Of a DNA stretch of 16,640 nucleotides, positions 7,764 through 14,674 are shown piece by piece. The DNA is from JBFIHZ01 sp041601535 (lineage in GTDB: Bacteria; Pseudomonadota; Gammaproteobacteria; Xanthomonadales; SZUA-36). Below the pieces are notes generated by a model. That model worked only from the letters and a program-made list of their open reading frames with translations, was not told where the DNA came from and ran no database searches. Position 1 is the first letter of the stretch; the number at the start of each line of letters is the position of its first letter. The stretch spans positions 1-16,640 of the forward strand of contig JBFIHZ010000053.1 of NCBI GenBank assembly GCA_041601535.1. The letters run 5' to 3'. A program made the position numbers and the translations under genes.

Positions 7764-7791
7764 TATGACAGGGCTGACAGGCCCGAGTTCC
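7764..7791 (-). promoter_or_regulatory. Candidate autoregulatory sigma-E promoter of the rpoE operon
   Basis: The minus strand reads GGAACTC, 16 nt, TCATA, in good agreement with the sigma-E/AlgU consensus (GGAACTT, 16-17 nt, TCnnA). The flanking GCGGGAACTCG is identical over 11 nt to the candidate mucD promoter. The predicted start site near 7758 leaves a leader of about 190 nt. Autoregulation of rpoE/algU by its own product is established in E. coli and Pseudomonas, so the location is the expected one. Confidence 0.75.
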
Positions 7792-7821
7792 CGCAATAAC
7801 AAAAGTTTTGTCGCTGCCAGG

Positions 7822-7850
7822 GTGCAACTATACGGGCCGAATGCGATAAT
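7822..7850 (+). promoter_or_regulatory. Weak sigma-70-like promoter for the ALDH gene
   Basis: GATAAT (five of six matches to the -10 consensus) at 7845-7850 is preceded at 17 nt by GTGCAA, a poor -35. It would start transcription about 50 nt before the ALDH start codon. The position is sensible, but the -35 is weak, so an activator may be needed or the call may be wrong. Confidence 0.25.
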
Positions 7851-7870
7851 TACGTCGTTAACCAGACAAA

Positions 7871-7894
7871 GCGGGCGGCAAAATGTCGCCCCGC
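7871..7894 (+). other. Bulged hairpin before the ALDH ribosome binding site
   Basis: GCGGGCGGC pairs with GTCGCCCCGC, leaving a single bulged C, one G-T pair and an AAAAT loop. It ends 6 nt before the AAGGA ribosome binding site. There is no T-tract, so it is unlikely to be a terminator. It might stabilise the leader or affect translation of the ALDH gene, or have no role. Confidence 0.35.
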
Positions 7895-7909
7895 ATATGA
7901 AAGGAAAAA

Positions 7910-9433
7910 ATGACTATGGAATTTTTGCGTAGCCTGGGCATCAACGATACCAACCCTGGCGCCTGTTTCGGTCCCGGCGAGTGGTCAGACACTCAAAATG
8001 CCGGTGAAATCCAGTCCATCAATCCGGCCACCGGCGAGGTGATTGCCCGTGTTTATGGCGCCTCGCAGGACGACTACGAGAAAATCATCACGCGGGCCCG
8101 CGAGGTGTTTCAACAATGGCGCACGGTGCCGGCTCCACGGCGTGGCGAAGCGGTACGTCTGTGCACCGACGCCCTGCGTCGCCACAAGGATGCGCTGGGC
8201 AGCCTGGTCAGCCTGGAAATGGGCAAGATCAAGCCGGAGGGCGATGGCGAAGTGCAGGAGATGATCGACATTGGCGACTTCGCCATTGGCCAGTCAAGAA
8301 TGTTATATGGCCAGACCATGCATTCCGAGCGCCCGCTGCACCGCATGTATGAACAGTGGCACCCTTACGGCATAGTCGGTGTCATCAGCGCGTTCAATTT
8401 TCCGGTGGCGGTATGGGCGTGGAATGCTTTCCTGTCCGCCATCTGCGGCAATGTCACCGTGTGGAAACCTTCACCCAAGGGTGCCCTGTGCTGCATCGCG
8501 GTACAGAAAATCTGTAACGATGCACTGGAGGAAGGCGGCTTCCCGCCCATTTTCATGAGCTTCATCGAGCCTGGCAACGCCCTGGCTGAGCGGTTTGTCG
8601 ATGACCCCCGGGTAAACCTGATGTCCTTTACCGGCTCCACCGCGGTGGGCAAACAGGTGGGCACGCGTGTCGCTGCGCGCATGGGCCGCAGCCTGCTGGA
8701 GCTGGGCGGCAACAACGCCATTATCATGGACCAGACCGCCGACCTGAAAATGGCCATTCCGGGTATCGTATTCGGTGCCGTAGGTACCGCCGGCCAGCGT
8801 TGCACCACCACCCGCCGGCTGTTTGTGCATCGTTCCATTCTCGACGCGGTGACCGAGGCGCTGGTCAACGCCTACCAGCAGGTCCGTATTGGGGATCCAT
8901 TGAAAGAGGACACCCTGATGGGCCCGCTGACCGATGAAGCCAGCGTTGAGCGCTTCGAAGCGGCGGTGGCAGCCGCCCAGGCCGAAGGCGGTGAACTGCT
9001 CACCGGCGGCAAGCGCATCGATGGTCCGGGGTTTTTCGTGGAACCGGCCATCATCAAGGCGGAGAGCCACTGGGATGTCGTTCAGTCCGAGACGTTTGCC
9101 CCCATTCTCTACGTGATTCCGTTTGATGAACTGGAAGATGCCATCGCCATGCAGAATGAAGTGAAACAAGGCCTGTCATCGTCCATCTTCACCACCGATA
9201 TGCGCAATGCGGAATTGTTTCTTTCTGCCATGGGCTCGGATTGCGGTATCGCCAATGTCAATATCGGCACATCAGGGGCGGAAATTGGCGGAGCGTTCGG
9301 TGGCGAGAAAGAAACCGGCGGCGGCCGCGAATCGGGCTCCGACGCGTGGAAAGCGTACATGCGCCGGCAAACCAATACCATCAACTGGGGTAAGGAACTG
9401 CCCCTGGCGCAAGGCATCAAGTTTGATCTCTGA
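7910..9433 (+). CDS. amaB: ALDH7-family alpha-aminoadipic semialdehyde dehydrogenase
   Basis: This NAD(P)-dependent cytoplasmic aldehyde dehydrogenase most likely oxidises 2-aminoadipate 6-semialdehyde (in equilibrium with piperideine-6-carboxylate) to 2-aminoadipate in lysine catabolism. The catalytic Cys298 lies in GTAGQRCTTTRR and the general-base Glu264 in LLELGGNNA. The cofactor site shows VWKPSP (184-189) and FTGSTAVG (240-247). Arg297, directly before the Cys, and Glu117 in GEVQEMID correspond by position to the antiquitin residues that I recall as binding aminoadipate semialdehyde; this supports ALDH7 over other ALDH classes. The length of 507 aa is normal. The start at ATGACTATGGAA has AAGGA 4 nt upstream; Met3 (10 nt spacing) is an alternative. 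It is divergent from rpoE, and gcdH, a later enzyme of the same pathway, lies about 4 kb away. Confidence 0.85.
   Translation: MTMEFLRSLGINDTNPGACFGPGEWSDTQNAGEIQSINPATGEVIARVYGASQDDYEKIITRAREVFQQWRTVPAPRRGEAVRLCTDALRRHKDALGSLVSLEMGKIKPEGDGEVQEMIDIGDFAIGQSRMLYGQTMHSERPLHRMYEQWHPYGIVGVISAFNFPVAVWAWNAFLSAICGNVTVWKPSPKGALCCIAVQKICNDALEEGGFPPIFMSFIEPGNALAERFVDDPRVNLMSFTGSTAVGKQVGTRVAARMGRSLLELGGNNAIIMDQTADLKMAIPGIVFGAVGTAGQRCTTTRRLFVHRSILDAVTEALVNAYQQVRIGDPLKEDTLMGPLTDEASVERFEAAVAAAQAEGGELLTGGKRIDGPGFFVEPAIIKAESHWDVVQSETFAPILYVIPFDELEDAIAMQNEVKQGLSSSIFTTDMRNAELFLSAMGSDCGIANVNIGTSGAEIGGAFGGEKETGGGRESGSDAWKAYMRRQTNTINWGKELPLAQGIKFDL
9417..9421 (+). promoter_or_regulatory. Weak sigma-E-like -10 at the ALDH 3' end
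   Basis: TCAAG here lies exactly 16 nt after a GGAACTG at 9394-9400, echoing the two sigma-E-type promoters in the window, and would point at pyrD. Both parts lie within ALDH codons for KELPLAQGIKF, so coding constraint explains them equally well. Low confidence. Confidence 0.15.
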
Positions 9434-9450
9434 GACCTGCGTAATCGACC

Positions 9451-9474
9451 GGCCGGGTGCAGGTTCACCCGGCC
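9451..9474 (+). terminator. GC-rich hairpin between ALDH and pyrD
   Basis: GGCCGGGTG and CACCCGGCC form a perfect 9-bp stem with a 6-nt loop, 17 nt after the ALDH stop. The following sequence (AGGCGGTAAG) has no T-run, so this is a poor intrinsic terminator and may instead be an mRNA 3'-end stabiliser or a pause site. An alternative pairing of CCTGC (9436-9440) with GCAGG (9459-9463) would compete with it. Confidence 0.4.
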
Positions 9475-9509
9475 AGGCGGTAAGTCTGGCTGACGGCCTG
9501 GCCTGAGCC

Positions 9510-10538
9510 GTGTTTTATCCACTGGCTCAGAAAGCCCTGTTCGCGCTGAATCCGGAACGGGCCCACCAGCTGACCCTGGAAGCGCTGCGCACGGCCTCCC
9601 GCGTTGGCGCCACCCGTCTGCTCTGCGCAACGCCGGGCCAGCCGCTTAACTGCATGGGGCTGGAATTTCCCAATGCAGTAGGCGTGGCTCCCGGGCTGGA
9701 CAAGAACGCCGATTACTTCGAAGCACTGGGCGACCTCGGTTTTGGCTTTGTCGAAGTAGGCACGGTCACCCCCCGGCCGCAACCCGGAAATCCGCGACCC
9801 AGGGTTTTCAGGCTGCCGCAGGCACAGGCCCTGATCAACCGCCTGGGTTTCAACAACAAGGGCGTGGACTATCTGGTCAAGCGCGTGCGCTCGCACCGCT
9901 TCAGGGGCGTGCTGGGCATCAACATCGGCAAGAACTTCGATACGCCTATCGAACGTGCGGCGGAGGATTACCGGGAGTGCCTGAGAAAGGTCTACCCGTA
10001 TGCCGATTATGTGACGGTAAACATTTCCTCGCCCAACACCGCCAACCTGCGCGAACTGCAACACGGCGACAGCCTGCAGGAATTACTGGCAGGGCTGGCT
10101 GAACAACGCGACACCTTGCAGCAGCAGCATGGCAAACGCGTGCCGCTGGCCGTCAAGGTGGCACCTGACCTGACTGAGGACGCCATCGCCGGGATTTCCC
10201 GTACAGTGGTGGCAAGCGGCATCGAGGCAGTGATTGCCACCAACACCACGATAGCGCGGCCAGATTCGGTGCAGGGCCTGGCCGGCGCCGACCAGGCAGG
10301 CGGCCTGTCCGGCCAGCCATTGAAACCCTACGCCGACCGGGCACTGCTCGGCTTCAGCCAGCAGTTGCAGGGACGCGCCACGCTGATTGGTGTGGGCGGT
10401 ATCAGTTGCGGGCAGGATGCGGTGGACAAGCTGCAACGCGGCGCCAGCCTGGTGCAGTTTTACACCGGCATGATTTACCGCGGCCCGGCCTTGCTCAGTG
10501 AGTGCCTGCAAGCCATCAGCCGGCACCGCGCGGCGTGA
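9510..10538 (+). CDS. pyrD: Dihydroorotate dehydrogenase, class 2 (quinone-dependent)
   Basis: PyrD oxidises dihydroorotate to orotate in pyrimidine synthesis, using FMN and passing electrons to membrane quinone. Class 2 is indicated by the N-terminal membrane-associating helix (MFYPLAQKALFALNPERAHQ) and by a serine catalytic base, Ser174 in NISSPNT. Other family segments are GVAPGLDKNADYFEALGDLGF (split around 58-78), INRLGFNN (109-116), KVAPDLT, ATNTTI and GVGGI, the last near the FMN phosphate site. The length of 342 aa is typical. The start is GTG, chosen because its N-terminus aligns with E. coli PyrD; there is no good Shine-Dalgarno. The stop overlaps the murB GTG by four bases, so the two are probably cotranscribed and translationally coupled. 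Confidence 0.96.
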   Translation: MFYPLAQKALFALNPERAHQLTLEALRTASRVGATRLLCATPGQPLNCMGLEFPNAVGVAPGLDKNADYFEALGDLGFGFVEVGTVTPRPQPGNPRPRVFRLPQAQALINRLGFNNKGVDYLVKRVRSHRFRGVLGINIGKNFDTPIERAAEDYRECLRKVYPYADYVTVNISSPNTANLRELQHGDSLQELLAGLAEQRDTLQQQHGKRVPLAVKVAPDLTEDAIAGISRTVVASGIEAVIATNTTIARPDSVQGLAGADQAGGLSGQPLKPYADRALLGFSQQLQGRATLIGVGGISCGQDAVDKLQRGASLVQFYTGMIYRGPALLSECLQAISRHRAA

Positions 10539-11560
10539 AAGTCACCCAACATCCGGATCTGACCGCTTACAACAGCTTCGGGCTCAAGGCCAGTGCCGGC
10601 CTGCTGCTGCAAATCGAGCGGGAAGAGGACGTTCTCGACCTGCCCGGTTTCAACCCGCAGCGTGACTTTATTCTGGGAGGTGGCAGCAACGTCGTATTTG
10701 TTGACGATGTGCCTGGCTGTGTACTGCTCAACCGCATCGCTGGCATCCATCTGCTGGAACAAGACCAACACCACTGCCTGCTTGAAGTCGGTGCCGGTGA
10801 AAACTGGCATCAACTGGTCGCCTGGTGTGTTGATCACAGCTACAGCGGCCTGGAAAACCTGGCGCTGATCCCGGGGCTGGCTGGCGCGGCGCCCATTCAG
10901 AATATCGGTGCCTATGGTGTGGAACTGGCTGCGCGCCTGGAGTCGGTGACTGCCTGGGATTGGCAACATGCGCAATGGGTGGTACTGGACCGGCAGCAGT
11001 GCCGCTTTGCCTACCGTGACAGCCTGTTCAAATCCATCGCGCCCGGCCGCTATCTGATCACCTCCCTGCGCTTGCGCCTGGACCGGAAATTCACGCCGCA
11101 ACTGGACTATGCCGGCGTACGCCAGGAATTACAGCAGGCCGGTATCGAACATGCCGGTTTGCGCGACGTGTTCAATGCCATCATTCGCATTCGCCAGCGC
11201 AAGCTGCCCGACCCGGCTGTTCAGGGCAATGCCGGCAGCTTTTTCAAAAATCCGGTGGTCAGCCGCGAGCAGTTCGAAACTCTGCTCAGCCAATACCCCG
11301 ATCTTCCCTCCTGGCCACTGGACGGCGACCGGCGCAAGCTGTCCGCGGCCTGGATGATCGAACAATGCGGTCTGAAGGGTTTCCACCAGGATGGTGTCGC
11401 TGTTTCCAGCCAGCATGCGCTGGTGCTGGTTAACGAAGGCGGGGCCAGCGGTGCACAGGTGTGGCGCCTGGCCATGCACGTACGCCAGCGGGTCCTGTCC
11501 GATTTTGATATTGAACTCGAAGCCGAGCCGACAATCTATTTTTCACAGGCCGCAGGCTGA
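10535..11560 (+). CDS. murB: UDP-N-acetylenolpyruvoylglucosamine reductase (type I)
   Basis: MurB is the cytoplasmic FAD enzyme that reduces UDP-GlcNAc-enolpyruvate to UDP-MurNAc with NADPH, a committed step of peptidoglycan synthesis. FAD-binding segments are visible: ILGGGSNVVF (46-55), GAGENWHQLV and NLALIPGLAGAAPIQNIGAYG (split over 108-127). Catalytic residues are Arg161 in AYRDSLFK, Ser235 in GNAGSFFKNP and the C-terminal Glu331 in AEPTIYF. The 341-aa length and the insertion between domains fit type I MurB. I chose the GTG that overlaps the pyrD stop (GTGA), because it gives the expected short N-terminus before LTAYNSFGL. A GTG at 10502, inside pyrD, would add 11 residues. The nearest downstream gene starts 72 nt later. 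Confidence 0.95.
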   Translation: MKVTQHPDLTAYNSFGLKASAGLLLQIEREEDVLDLPGFNPQRDFILGGGSNVVFVDDVPGCVLLNRIAGIHLLEQDQHHCLLEVGAGENWHQLVAWCVDHSYSGLENLALIPGLAGAAPIQNIGAYGVELAARLESVTAWDWQHAQWVVLDRQQCRFAYRDSLFKSIAPGRYLITSLRLRLDRKFTPQLDYAGVRQELQQAGIEHAGLRDVFNAIIRIRQRKLPDPAVQGNAGSFFKNPVVSREQFETLLSQYPDLPSWPLDGDRRKLSAAWMIEQCGLKGFHQDGVAVSSQHALVLVNEGGASGAQVWRLAMHVRQRVLSDFDIELEAEPTIYFSQAAG

Positions 11561-11632
11561 CAGCCGCACTTGCTGACCAGCCGGCTTACCGGTACTTTCC
11601 GCCAGGCCATGAACTTTTCGAGGTTGAAACCC

Positions 11633-13369
11633 ATGTTGCTGAGAATGCCCCACCTGAGCCCGTCGCAGTTTCTGCTGCCATTGTTGCTGCTGTTGCTGGC
11701 AGCCTGCGAACCCAAGGCTGAAATTCCACCCGCGGTCGAAATTGAAGAACCGGTGGCCAGCCTGGAAAACGCCACGGCCGCAATTGACGTGGAACGCCTG
11801 ATGAACAACATCACCGAACTGGCATCCGATGAATACGGTGGCCGTGCGCCGATGTCGGCTGGCGAAACGCTGACCCTGGATTTTCTGCAGTCGCGCTTCC
11901 GCGCCATGGGACTTGAACCGATGTTTGGCGACAGCTATCTGCAGCCGGTGGACCTGGTCTCGATCGAGGCCGATCCGGCAGCCACGCAAATGACCTTTCA
12001 CCTGGCAGGACGCGACCGGCTGGTTAGCCACAGTGATGAAATGGTACTGGCCACCTCGCGCGCCGTCGCCGAGTCACGGGTGGAGAACAGCGAACTGGTG
12101 TTCGTCGGCTATGGCATCGTAGCGCCGGAGTATGGCTGGAATGACTATGCGGACGTGGATGTGAACGGCAAAACCGTATTGATCCTGATCAATGACCCGG
12201 GTTTCGCCAGCCAGGATCCGGCGCTGTTCAATGGCAATGCGATGACGTACTACGGCCGCTGGACCTACAAGTACGAGGAGGCGGCCCGGCAAGGGGCCGC
12301 GGCCGCCATCATCATCCACGATACCGCACCCGCCGCTTATGGCTGGGATGTAGTGCGCAACAGCTGGACCGGCCCACAGTTCCACCTCGCCAGGCCAGAC
12401 GACAATATGAGCCGCAGTGCGCTTGAATCCTGGATACAGAAACCGGTCGCGGAAGAATTGTTTGCAGCCGATGGTCTGGATTTTGAAACGCTGCAGCAAC
12501 AGGCATTGTCACCGGAATTCAAAGCCGTGCCGCTGAGCAGCAGCATGGATGCTGCGGTACAGAACCACGTGATCCGCCAGCAATCATTTAACGTGGGCGC
12601 CCTGCTGCCGGGCAGCAAACGGCCGGACGAGTGGTTTATTTACACCGCACACTGGGACCACCTCGGCACCGATCCGGCCGCCGGCGACGAGCAGGACGGC
12701 ATCTATAACGGCGCGGTGGACAATGCCACCGGCATTGCGGCGCTGCTGGAGCTGGCGCACTCGTTCGCCGCCCTGCCGCGGGCACCGCAACGCAGTATCG
12801 CTTTCCTGGCCGTAACGGCGGAAGAATCCGGCCTGCTGGGTTCGGCCGGTTACGCTGAGAATCCAGCCGTGCCCATGAGCCAGACCGTGGCTGGTATCAA
12901 CATGGACTCCATGAATGTACTGGGACCAACGCATGACGTGATCGTGGTGGGCTACGGCAGTTCCGAGCTGGAAGACCTGTTGCGTGAGCAGGCAGCGCGG
13001 CAGAACCGGATTGTAAAACCGGAAGAACACCCGGAACGGGGTGGCTACTACCGGTCCGACCATTTCAATTTTGCCAAGCAGGGTGTGCCGATGCTGTATG
13101 CCAAGTCAGGCTCGCAGCATACCGAGCGCGGGGCAGATTATATTCCGGGCAAGGGTGCTGAATTTCTCAAACAGCGTTATCACACGCCGCATGATGAAGT
13201 CAGCGATGATTGGGACTTGCGGGGACTGACGCTGGATGTGGATTTGTATTTCAGTATCGGCCTGGAAATAGCGGAGAGCCGCGACTGGCCACAGTGGCTG
13301 GAAGGCAATGAATTCCGCGCCATCCGCGAACAGTCGCGCGCTGCGGCAACCGGCTCAGTCGATGACTGA
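11633..13369 (+). CDS. M28-family zinc metallopeptidase, predicted lipoprotein
   Basis: This is a predicted secreted aminopeptidase-type exopeptidase anchored by lipid. The N-terminus has a hydrophobic run ending in the lipobox LLAAC, so Cys25 would be lipidated. A polar linker follows, then a protease-associated (PA) insert at about residues 130-240 (SELVFVGYGI, then DVNGKTVLILIND). The M28 domain carries the expected ligands: His340 in TAHWDHLG, Asp363 in GAVDNATG, Glu397/Glu398 in TAEESGLLGS, Asp425 in NMDSM and His517 in YHTPHDEVSDDW. The ATG chosen has GAGG 9 nt upstream and gives 578 aa with a good signal peptide; the frame stays open upstream to a TTG at 11570. The substrate is unknown; peptide scavenging or envelope peptide turnover is an inference. 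It is convergent with gcdH. Confidence 0.88.
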   Translation: MLLRMPHLSPSQFLLPLLLLLLAACEPKAEIPPAVEIEEPVASLENATAAIDVERLMNNITELASDEYGGRAPMSAGETLTLDFLQSRFRAMGLEPMFGDSYLQPVDLVSIEADPAATQMTFHLAGRDRLVSHSDEMVLATSRAVAESRVENSELVFVGYGIVAPEYGWNDYADVDVNGKTVLILINDPGFASQDPALFNGNAMTYYGRWTYKYEEAARQGAAAAIIIHDTAPAAYGWDVVRNSWTGPQFHLARPDDNMSRSALESWIQKPVAEELFAADGLDFETLQQQALSPEFKAVPLSSSMDAAVQNHVIRQQSFNVGALLPGSKRPDEWFIYTAHWDHLGTDPAAGDEQDGIYNGAVDNATGIAALLELAHSFAALPRAPQRSIAFLAVTAEESGLLGSAGYAENPAVPMSQTVAGINMDSMNVLGPTHDVIVVGYGSSELEDLLREQAARQNRIVKPEEHPERGGYYRSDHFNFAKQGVPMLYAKSGSQHTERGADYIPGKGAEFLKQRYHTPHDEVSDDWDLRGLTLDVDLYFSIGLEIAESRDWPQWLEGNEFRAIREQSRAAATGSVDD

Positions 13370-13385
13370 GCCGGCCCCTGGCCGG
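13350..13385. terminator. Overlapping palindromes at the peptidase-gcdH convergent junction
   Basis: Two hairpins overlap between the convergent stops. The first is a perfect 11-bp stem CCGGCTCAGTC / GACTGAGCCGG with a GAT loop, and it contains the peptidase stop codon. The second, CCGGCC-CCT-GGCCGG followed by TTTG, reuses the last four bases of the first. Only one can form at a time. Both are symmetric, so they could work in either direction. The T-runs are short, so termination efficiency is uncertain. Confidence 0.55.
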
Positions 13386-13389
13386 TTTG

Positions 13390-14553
13390 TCAGAATGCGC
13401 TGATGCCGGTCAGTTCGCGGCCGATTACCAGCTGGTGGACCGTCTCGGTGCCTTCGTAGGTGATCACGCTTTCCAGGTTCAGCATGTGACGGATGGCCTG
13501 GTATTCGGTGGTAATGCCGCTGCCGCCGAGGATGTCGCGGCAGTCGCGGGCGATATCCAGCGCCATGCGCACGTTGTTCCATTTGGCCAGGCTGACCTGG
13601 CTGGGTTGCATCTTGCCGGCATCTTTCAGCCGCCCCAGCTGCAGTGATATCAGCTGCGCCGCGGTAATGCGCCGCGCCATATCGGCCAGACGTAATTGCA
13701 TGGCCTGGTTGGCAGCAAGCGGGCGGCCAAAAATTTCGCGGTCAGAGGTGTAATTCAGAACTTCGGACAGGCAGGCGATGGCTGCGCCAATCGGCCCCCA
13801 GGTAATGCCGTAGCGGGCCTGCGTCAGGCAGCCCAGCGGGCCTTTCAGCCCAACCACATTGGGCAGGCGGTTGGCTTCGGGCACCCGCACATTATCAAAA
13901 TACAGCTCGGATGTAACCGAAGCACGCAATGACATCTTGGATTTGATGGTGCGGGTATCAAAACCGGCCATGTCTTTTTCCAGCACGAATCCCATAATGC
14001 CTTCGTCGGTGCGCGCCCACACGATGGCGATGTCCGCAATGCTGCCATTGGTGATCCACATCTTGCTGCCGTTGATCACCCAGTCGTCGCCGTCACGGCG
14101 TGCGTGGGTTTTCATATTGGCGGGGTCTGAACCACCGTGCGACTCGGTCAGCCCAAAACAGCCGATGACTTCGCCACGGGCCATACCCGGCAACCAGCGT
14201 TCTTTCTGCTCATCAGAGCCGTACGCGTAGATCGGATACATGCACAGGCTGGACTGCACTGATACAAAACTGCGCAGGCCGGAATCACAGCGTTCCAGTT
14301 CCTGGCAAATGAGGCCGTAGGAAACTGCGTTCAGTCCGGCACAACCATAACCTTCCAGGCTGGAACCCAACAGACCGAGATCGGCAATTTCGGCCACCAG
14401 CTCACGCGGAAACGTGGCGTTGTCGAAGTGCTCGGCGATAATGGGCATCGCACGCTCATCCACAAAGCGGGCCACGCTGTCCTGGATCATCTTCTCTTCT
14501 TCAGTCAAAAGAGAGGCGACATCATACAAATCAAAAGGGTTGAGCTTGGCCAT
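13390..14553 (-). CDS. gcdH: Glutaryl-CoA dehydrogenase
   Basis: GcdH is an FAD acyl-CoA dehydrogenase that oxidises and decarboxylates glutaryl-CoA to crotonyl-CoA, the convergence step of lysine and tryptophan breakdown. The catalytic Glu367 lies in TYEGTETVHQL. Glu87, Arg94 and Ser95 in QELERCDSGLRS match residues that I recall as holding the glutaryl carboxylate in human GCDH, which separates this enzyme from ordinary short-chain acyl-CoA dehydrogenases. FAD-site segments GCFGLTESHGGSDP (131-144), MWITNG and DILGGSGI are intact, and the C-terminus ends TGISAF as in the family. The length of 387 aa is typical. The start ATG has GGAG 7 nt upstream, and a good sigma-70-like promoter lies just before it. 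No CoA-transferase or regulator gene adjoins it here. Confidence 0.93.
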   Translation of the reverse strand: MAKLNPFDLYDVASLLTEEEKMIQDSVARFVDERAMPIIAEHFDNATFPRELVAEIADLGLLGSSLEGYGCAGLNAVSYGLICQELERCDSGLRSFVSVQSSLCMYPIYAYGSDEQKERWLPGMARGEVIGCFGLTESHGGSDPANMKTHARRDGDDWVINGSKMWITNGSIADIAIVWARTDEGIMGFVLEKDMAGFDTRTIKSKMSLRASVTSELYFDNVRVPEANRLPNVVGLKGPLGCLTQARYGITWGPIGAAIACLSEVLNYTSDREIFGRPLAANQAMQLRLADMARRITAAQLISLQLGRLKDAGKMQPSQVSLAKWNNVRMALDIARDCRDILGGSGITTEYQAIRHMLNLESVITYEGTETVHQLVIGRELTGISAF

Positions 14554-14622
14554 GCGAGAACTCCGGGTGTACAGCGGTATGTGTGCTGATTTCAGTGCAG
14601 ATAAAGGTCAATGGAACGGGGT

Positions 14623-14651
14623 ATTCTAAAGACATCAAAGCACAGAGTCAC
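14623..14651 (-). promoter_or_regulatory. Candidate sigma-70 promoter of gcdH
   Basis: The minus strand reads GTGACT, 17 nt, TAGAAT. The -10 matches five of six and the -35 four of six consensus bases, at the ideal spacing. The predicted start near 14616 gives a leader of about 63 nt to the gcdH ATG. It lies in the gap after the nucleotidase stop, so gcdH is likely its own transcription unit. Confidence 0.5.
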
Positions 14652-14674
14652 TAGCCGATTTGCAGGCTTACCAT

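Larger units (their letters stand above)
7568..7909. other. Divergent intergenic region between rpoE and the ALDH gene
   Basis: This 342-nt gap holds, on the minus strand, a candidate sigma-E promoter and a leader of about 190 nt. In that leader an ORF in frame with rpoE starts at 7675, a 9-codon ORF ends on that ATG (ATATGA), and a 23-codon ORF ends on the rpoE ATG. The leader contains eight GGA trinucleotides on the transcript strand, some next to start codons. On the plus strand it holds a weak -10-like GATAAT, a bulged hairpin and the AAGGA site of the ALDH gene. I see no tRNA or repeat in it. Confidence 0.6.

Noticed and set aside
8471..9169. 232-residue ORF on the minus strand
   Set aside because: Antisense shadow of the ALDH gene, whose motifs are intact; no start signal or protein family seen.
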